IMG/VR virus record: IMGVR_UViG_3300035182_002586
Coordinates: 248,001 to 312,000 of that record
DNA: 64,000 bases
Reading direction: 5' to 3' (one strand)
Source of the DNA: a virus
The translations under genes were made by a program, and so were the position numbers. How positions within the stretch are numbered: the first letter of the stretch is position 1; each line of letters starts with the position of its first letter. The notes under the pieces were generated by a model. That model was not told the DNA's origin. It saw only the letters and a list, made by a program, of their open reading frames with translations, and made no database searches. Below, piece by piece: positions 59,557 to 64,000 of the stretch.

Positions 59557-59904
59557 GTGGCGACCCGTAAGAAGACAGCCGCAACCGAGAAGGCCAAACC
59601 GAAGGCGAAAGCCAAGGCCAAGCCGAAAGTGGAGGCTCCGCCCCCGCCCGAGAAGACGCGCGACCTGATCCAGGTGTGGCTCGTGGCGCTCAAGCGTGAG
59701 CACTACGATGATGTGCCTCTGGACTGGCCCGAGCAGCTCATCTCGCCCATCCCCACGGTGGTCCTCCGTCCCCGTCCGAAGCAACAGCAGGTGTTGCCCC
59801 GGCCCGTGAGCGTTGAAGTTCTCGGGCCGGAGTCACAGATGCCGGAGCTGCGCTCCCGTCTTGGGAGCAAGTTCCAGGTCACCGTGGTGTCGGACGGAAC
59901 GTGA
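59557..59904 (+). CDS. Small protein with Lys/Ala-rich N-terminus
   Basis: GTG 59557 with AGGAG upstream. VATRKKTAATEKAKPKAKAK is histone-tail-like and then a folded part (DLIQVWLVALKREHYDDVPL; FQVTVVSDGT). It may bind DNA through the basic tail. Its stop overlaps a possible GTG (GTGA at 59901) of the next gene. Confidence 0.55.
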   Translation: MATRKKTAATEKAKPKAKAKAKPKVEAPPPPEKTRDLIQVWLVALKREHYDDVPLDWPEQLISPIPTVVLRPRPKQQQVLPRPVSVEVLGPESQMPELRSRLGSKFQVTVVSDGT

Positions 59905-59936
59905 CAAGACGGAGGGTACGCCCTACCCTCTCGGCC

Positions 59937-60119
59937 ATGAGCGACGACGCGATGATCATCCTCGTGGCCGTGGGGTTCATCGTGTTCGTCACCCTTCTTG
60001 TGGTGATCCTTCGACGCGGCGATTCGGGCTCCGGGTGGTCCTCCGGCAGCTCAGGAGATCACGTCGGAGACAGCGTAGATCTCGTGGGAGATCTGATCGA
60101 CGTTTTCCTCGACGACTAG
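59937..60119 (+). CDS. Small single-span membrane protein
   Basis: 60 residues with one clear membrane helix (MIILVAVGFIVFVTLLVVIL) and a Gly/Ser/Asp C-terminus (SGWSSGSSGDHVGDSVDLVG). The ATG at 59937 is used; a GTG at 59901 overlapping the previous stop is possible. Size and topology would permit a holin- or antiholin-like role, but no lysis gene is adjacent. Confidence 0.6.
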   Translation: MSDDAMIILVAVGFIVFVTLLVVILRRGDSGSGWSSGSSGDHVGDSVDLVGDLIDVFLDD

Positions 60120-60123
60120 CTCG

Positions 60124-60894
60124 TCACACCTCTGCGTAGACGATGCAGTCCTGGTTCCAGAGGAGCCCCTCGCAGTGCACCTTGTCGGGCGGCTGGATGA
60201 TACAGACCCCGCCCTCTCCGAAGTTGTTGTTCGCCTCGCGACCGTAGCGGTTCGAGACGACGAGGGTGCAGCGGTTGCTCTCCACGAAGTCCATCCAAGC
60301 GGTCGCGGGGAAGCCCCCGTCACCGAAGTTGGCGCTGAACGCCACGATGTCGGCGTCACCCCTCTCGTAGAGGGAGGTCCACTTGTCGTTGACCCGATCC
60401 CGGATGTCACGGCAGATGAGTAGTCCGACCTTCTTCTCGACCCCACCGAGGTCGAGGGTAGCGACCGGGGGGTTGGCCCTGCCCGGTTTGGCCCAACAGT
60501 GATCCTGGCCCCAACGGTTAATTTTTCGGTACGAGTACATCTCCCCCGTGGGGGTCACGAGAGCCTGTGCATTGTAGAGGTCACCGTTACCTACGTCGAC
60601 TTCCACGAGACCCCACGCAATGTGGACTCCAAGATTTCGGGCCAGCTTGGACATCACGAGAACGCTGTCCCCGCCTTCGAACTCGTCCGCGCCAAAGTGC
60701 GCAATGGGTTCGGCGAACGGCCGAGCCTCAGCGGGCGACATCATCGAGTAGCCGGTCGTGCACAGCTCAGGGAGGACGACGAGCTTCGCTCCGCCCGCCG
60801 CAGCCTCCGTAACAAGGGAAGCCAGACGGCGAAGGTTCTCCATCTTCTGACCGTACTTGGCGGCGAATTGGACGGCAGCGACGCGCACCTTCAT
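60124..60894 (-). CDS. Nitrilase-superfamily carbon-nitrogen hydrolase
   Basis: 256 residues with the Glu-Lys-Cys catalytic triad: LPELCTTGYS (Glu 43), YSYRKINRWGQ (Lys 124), LLICRDIR (Cys 161). The length fits aliphatic amidase or carbamoylase-like members. It cleaves C-N bonds such as amides or N-carbamoyl groups; the substrate cannot be read from sequence. The start at 60894 follows the HNH stop by two bases, so the HNH gene separates it from its earlier neighbour. Confidence 0.88.
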   Translation of the reverse strand: MKVRVAAVQFAAKYGQKMENLRRLASLVTEAAAGGAKLVVLPELCTTGYSMMSPAEARPFAEPIAHFGADEFEGGDSVLVMSKLARNLGVHIAWGLVEVDVGNGDLYNAQALVTPTGEMYSYRKINRWGQDHCWAKPGRANPPVATLDLGGVEKKVGLLICRDIRDRVNDKWTSLYERGDADIVAFSANFGDGGFPATAWMDFVESNRCTLVVSNRYGREANNNFGEGGVCIIQPPDKVHCEGLLWNQDCIVYAEV

Positions 60895-60896
60895 AC

Positions 60897-61280
60897 CTAC
60901 CCCCCTCTGATAGAAGAGTTCTTCGTGTGCTCTGCGATCAGAGCACACCACCGTGTGAACTCAGACACAGGGAGTGCGTTGCGCATCAAGTTCACCACCT
61001 TGTGGACCCACTGAACGTTCCCAGGCACGTAGCCTTTCGTGTTGTCAACACGGTCTAGGGATGCAGTCGTCCGTGAGTTCCTCCCCGCCTCAAATATAAG
61101 AGGCTCTCCCGAGATCGCGCACTTGCGTTCCTGCCTCTCGAACAGGCTCCACGCGTGCTCCATGGTGAGGTTGAACTCAATACCCCTACGAGCAGCCCCT
61201 TCGATGTACCCCGTCCAAAAGCTCGCTCGTATCTCTTTGAACCCCTTGAAGGTAGCTGTGGGAGAAGGCGCCGAGGACAC
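60897..61280 (-). CDS. HNH-type homing endonuclease (small phage class)
   Basis: 127 residues from GTG 61280. CAISGEPLIFEAGRNSRTTA, SLDRVDNTKGYVPGNVQWVH and VNLMRNALPVSEFTRWCALI follow the same class as 19032-19400. It overlaps the C-terminal codons of the 607-aa gene by 95 bases and lies directly before the nitrilase gene. The overlap suggests that the insertion replaced the end of the 607-aa gene. Confidence 0.82.
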   Translation of the reverse strand: MSSAPSPTATFKGFKEIRASFWTGYIEGAARRGIEFNLTMEHAWSLFERQERKCAISGEPLIFEAGRNSRTTASLDRVDNTKGYVPGNVQWVHKVVNLMRNALPVSEFTRWCALIAEHTKNSSIRGG

Positions 61281-63009
61281 CGAGGGCGAGGGAGAAGCGG
61301 GGGGCCGCTGCCGTCTTCGACGTGGGCCCGAGCGTTGCGTTCAGCTCCTCGTGGAGGGCGTCGAACATGTTGTAGTGCGCCTTGGGCGAGCCCTTGCGGC
61401 TGACGAACTCCCGCACCTCGCTCGCCGAAGGCTTTCGACCGCCCTGCCACTCGGCGAGGAGACGCTCGCAGAGAGCGCGGTCACCGGGGGCATCCGCGTC
61501 GAAGCGCCGGAACGTCTCCGCAACGTTGAACCCGAGGTCGTGACTCATGCGCTCGACGACCTTCAAGCCCACCTTCTCGACCCGCACGCTGTGGAGATCG
61601 TCGACTGCATCGATCAGGATGGTGACGAGCTTCGGGTTGTGCATCTCGATGAGCCGGCCGAGGTCCTGAATCGCCTTGCCGCCCTTCTCTTCGGGCAGGA
61701 TGAGGCTGTCGTCGGCAGCCTGGTAGACGGCAGCCTGGAACCCGGCCTCGTCCTTGATCATCACCTGGAAAGCCAGGGAGGCGACCTTCAACATCGGCTT
61801 CCAGTGGCCCTGTCGAACGTCATGCACGAACTCGACGACGTTCGCGGCCGCGCGTGCGCGCGCATCGGGGTTCGACCGGAGATCCGCCTCGGGGAAGAAG
61901 GTGGTCACGTCGAACGTGTCGGCCGGGTACTTCGCTGGGTTCGCGATGATGCGCTCCACGAGGCCCCGGTCCATCACCCCGACCTCGTACTCTTTCAACC
62001 GGGTGGCGTACGCATCCCTCAGAGCCCCGATGCCGGCCTCCATCACGAAGGACAGGTACTCGTAGCTGGAGAGCGTCGTGAGCACGTCGTGGTACTTCTC
62101 GCGCAGGTTCGTCTTGAGGCGCTCCACGTGCCCGTGCGCGGCCGAGACGAGCCCCGTTCGGTAGTGCGCCAGGTCATCGTAGATGCGGATGATCACGTCG
62201 TTGGGCGCGCGGCCCTGGAAGACCTTCCCGAGCTGTGACTTGAGCGTCTGGAGCTGCTCCGCCTTGCCCTTGTTGCCGCGCTTCGTGAGGATCCCCTGCA
62301 CGATCTCCATGACCCCCGTGTTGTCGGAGGAGGGGAGCTTCAACCGGGTCGCGAGCTGACGGATCTCGATGCAGGCGTTGACGGCCTTCATCGCATCGGA
62401 GCGCGCTGCGGAGTCGATCTTCAACGCGTTCAGGACTCGAACGCCGTTGTTGACCTCGACCATGTGCTTGAAGATGTGGAAGTCCCCGCCCGTGCCGGCG
62501 GCGTGGACCATCGCACGAAGGGAGGCTTCGAGGTCCGCCAGCTCGGAGGACTCGACGATCTCGCCGCCCTTCTGGACCCCCTCCTGCCGCCGCTTGAGGA
62601 TCTTGATCTCGTTGGAGATCAGCGAGCGGAGGCGCTCCACGTCGGTCTTGTAGTGGATGTTGAGGAAGTTGACGATGCACTCGGAGCCGATGTGGAGCGT
62701 CCGCTTCCGGATCTTGTTCTGGATCGGGAAGTTCCAGGCGATGGGCTCTTTCCCGCACAGCTCACAGTGCGAGTGGGGGGCCCAGTAGGGGGCCCCCTTC
62801 CTCGCCCACTCCTTGATCGCCGTGGCGAGATCCTGGCTGGAAGACTCGGAGAGGAGCTTCGCGCGGATGCGCTGCCAGTAGGCGTCCCCTGTCCCGGCCG
62901 GGCGTAGGTGGGCGTCGTCCAGCTCTTCGAGAGCCCGCTCGTACTCAGGGAGGTCGTGGACCGTCCCGTGGAGCGGACCCTGGCCTTCGGCGGCGTAGAA
63001 GAGGAACAT
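61186..63009 (-). CDS. Unknown 607-aa protein with zinc-like motif
   Basis: ATG 63009 with AAGGGAGA upstream. A treble-clef-like element, HCELCGKEP followed by HIGSECIVNF (Cys 82, 85 and 111), occurs in phage proteins that bind nucleic acid. The rest is helical with conserved-looking charged stretches (ISNEIKILKRRQEGVQKGGE; VMDRGLVERIIANPAKYPAD). The last ~30 residues overlap the HNH gene and may be altered. A CACTTATC motif lies 31 bases before the start. Function unknown; replication or recombination is a guess. Confidence 0.6.
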   Translation of the reverse strand: MFLFYAAEGQGPLHGTVHDLPEYERALEELDDAHLRPAGTGDAYWQRIRAKLLSESSSQDLATAIKEWARKGAPYWAPHSHCELCGKEPIAWNFPIQNKIRKRTLHIGSECIVNFLNIHYKTDVERLRSLISNEIKILKRRQEGVQKGGEIVESSELADLEASLRAMVHAAGTGGDFHIFKHMVEVNNGVRVLNALKIDSAARSDAMKAVNACIEIRQLATRLKLPSSDNTGVMEIVQGILTKRGNKGKAEQLQTLKSQLGKVFQGRAPNDVIIRIYDDLAHYRTGLVSAAHGHVERLKTNLREKYHDVLTTLSSYEYLSFVMEAGIGALRDAYATRLKEYEVGVMDRGLVERIIANPAKYPADTFDVTTFFPEADLRSNPDARARAAANVVEFVHDVRQGHWKPMLKVASLAFQVMIKDEAGFQAAVYQAADDSLILPEEKGGKAIQDLGRLIEMHNPKLVTILIDAVDDLHSVRVEKVGLKVVERMSHDLGFNVAETFRRFDADAPGDRALCERLLAEWQGGRKPSASEVREFVSRKGSPKAHYNMFDALHEELNATLGPTSKTAAAPRFSLALGVLGAFSHSYLQGVQRDTSELLDGVHRRGCS

Positions 63010-63040
63010 GTGCGCAGAGGTCTCCCTTCACCTGCCCCGC

Positions 63041-63048
63041 GATAAGTG
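63041..63048 (-). promoter_or_regulatory. CACTTATC motif before the 607-aa gene
   Basis: The minus strand reads GGCACTTATCG 31 bases upstream of the ATG at 63009, close to the copy at 49544. Confidence 0.45.
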
Positions 63049-63103
63049 CCTTACCAGACAGGCTTTTCCTAGGGGTCCCAGGTGAAGGGTGTGCTCTGAG
63101 GGC

Positions 63104-64000
63104 CTAGCGGTGCTCTCCGATCGCGTCCGGTCTGATCGCCCGGTTCCACGGCATGAGCGTCGGGTAGCAGACCCTTGCCAGCTCAGCCATCTCCCAGGCG
63201 ACGCGGCGATACGAGATGTGGCCCTGCGGCTGCGTGCGCAGCTCGGTGATGTAGTACAGCTCACGCATGTCCATCTGGAAGATGGACCGGTGAAGGTAGC
63301 CGAGCGGTACGGCGTACTGGACGATCGAGGAGGACACGCCAGACGAGATCATCGTCCGGCACGCAGTGCCCACTTCGTCCATCGCCGAGCGGTAGGGGGC
63401 CTCGAACTCCGTGCCTTTGAGGTCGTCCGGCACGAGGTAGCCGTAGTCCGTCCCGAGGGGTTCGACGTACTGCTCGCACCGTCTGTGGCGCTGGAGGTCG
63501 CGGAAGGCGCCATAGTCCATCATCACGTCGAACGTGATCGGGACCGTCTTGAAGATCTCCGGGACCGGGTGCTTGCCCCGCGTCTCCATGAGTGCTCCGA
63601 ACGCCCCCCGGTCGAGCCCGTGCCAGTCGGAGACCCTCTGCCAGAAGCGCGTCTCGTGGCGGAACGCGTCGTCTGCGGTCATGGGGTCCTCGATGGTGAC
63701 CCGCCACTCGCTGCTCTTCGTACGGGGGACTCGACCCCTGCCGAGGTCTCGGATCGGGGGCTCGAACGTGTTCGCCTTCGCCCCCATCGCGAAGACCGGA
63801 GCGAACTTCGAGGCTGCCGCCACCATGCGCTCGCCGATGGCCCTCAGCTCGGGGTTCGAGCTACCGAGGAGGTCAGACATGACGTAGCGGGCATCGCGCG
63901 CGTTGAACACGCCTGCGAGGTTCGTCCCCGTGCCTGCGGGCAGCAGATAGCGGAGGTTGTCGAAGGCGCGGGCCTTGACCGAGGGCTTCTTCATCAGCTC
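63104..64000 (-). CDS. ThyX-like flavin-dependent thymidylate synthase, partial (N-terminus beyond right edge)
   Basis: The frame is open to the right edge. The visible part has LRYLLPAGTGTNLAGVFNAR, DLQRHRRCEQYV (RHR at about 169-171 counted from an internal ATG at 63994) and SMS-type helices. This resembles the second half of long, duplicated ThyX proteins rather than a complete short ThyX. The classical RHRxxSxNExSxRY is degenerate after RHR. ThyX makes dTMP from dUMP using FAD and NADPH. Together with PyrB and the dNMP kinase it would boost pyrimidine nucleotides. Confidence 0.75.
   Translation of the reverse strand, partial: ELMKKPSVKARAFDNLRYLLPAGTGTNLAGVFNARDARYVMSDLLGSSNPELRAIGERMVAAASKFAPVFAMGAKANTFEPPIRDLGRGRVPRTKSSEWRVTIEDPMTADDAFRHETRFWQRVSDWHGLDRGAFGALMETRGKHPVPEIFKTVPITFDVMMDYGAFRDLQRHRRCEQYVEPLGTDYGYLVPDDLKGTEFEAPYRSAMDEVGTACRTMISSGVSSSIVQYAVPLGYLHRSIFQMDMRELYYITELRTQPQGHISYRRVAWEMAELARVCYPTLMPWNRAIRPDAIGEHR

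Noticed and set aside
1-64000. tRNA genes
   Set aside because: No T-arm consensus with matching acceptor stems was noticed by eye on either strand; a covariance search would be needed to exclude a divergent tRNA.

Overview
This 64 kb window is GC-rich and reads as part of a large tailed-phage genome with a myovirus-like baseplate. It has dense coding, many 4-bp stop/start overlaps, few gaps, and six free-standing homing endonucleases of three kinds. There is no integrase, rRNA, recognisable tRNA or CRISPR array. Terminase, portal, capsid and tail-sheath genes are not in the window. The host cannot be read directly. A GC-rich Gram-negative, possibly a myxobacterium-like organism, is suggested only by the architecture of the borrowed envelope gene (AsmA-like region plus GT51).

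Region 1 (1-36.6 kb, almost all minus strand) is a tail and baseplate module. In transcription order (right to left) it runs: unknown HTH protein, small Cys-rich protein, repeat-rich coiled-coil protein, tail tube, two candidate assembly-chaperone proteins, tape measure, two paralogous tail proteins (one fused to a lytic transglycosylase), baseplate hub, OB-fold/beta-helix spike, several very large baseplate proteins, gpJ-like wedge, and a tail fibre that runs off the left edge. Three homing endonucleases sit exactly at gene junctions in this operon.

Region 2 (36.6-46.8 kb, both strands) is a set of host-like genes rarely gathered in a phage. It encodes an HU protein, a membrane-anchored GT51 peptidoglycan polymerase, ribosomal protein bL12, aspartate carbamoyltransferase (PyrB), a dNMP kinase, a patatin phospholipase, a GH25 endolysin and a second lysozyme-like protein. 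A GIY-YIG endonuclease gene has split the pyrB-kinase junction and left the first ten codons of the old kinase gene behind.

Region 3 (46.8-64 kb) starts with a roughly 500 bp non-coding segment carrying three 21-bp direct repeats and several inverted repeats, a candidate origin or control region. Small, mostly unrecognised genes follow. The recognisable ones are a 2H phosphoesterase, a histone-H1-like AKK-repeat protein, a DUF262 protein, a nitrilase-family hydrolase and a ThyX-like protein cut by the right edge.

In regions 2 and 3 a short oriented motif, GGTGTA(C/T/G/A), lies upstream of many start codons on both strands, often only 9-13 bases before genes without a clear Shine-Dalgarno. 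A second motif, CACTTATC, precedes three others. These look like phage promoter classes, some giving near-leaderless mRNAs. Functionally the window combines virion assembly, pyrimidine/dNTP supply (PyrB, dNMP kinase, ThyX), DNA compaction (HU, H1-like), possible translation modification (bL12) and both synthesis and hydrolysis of the cell wall.
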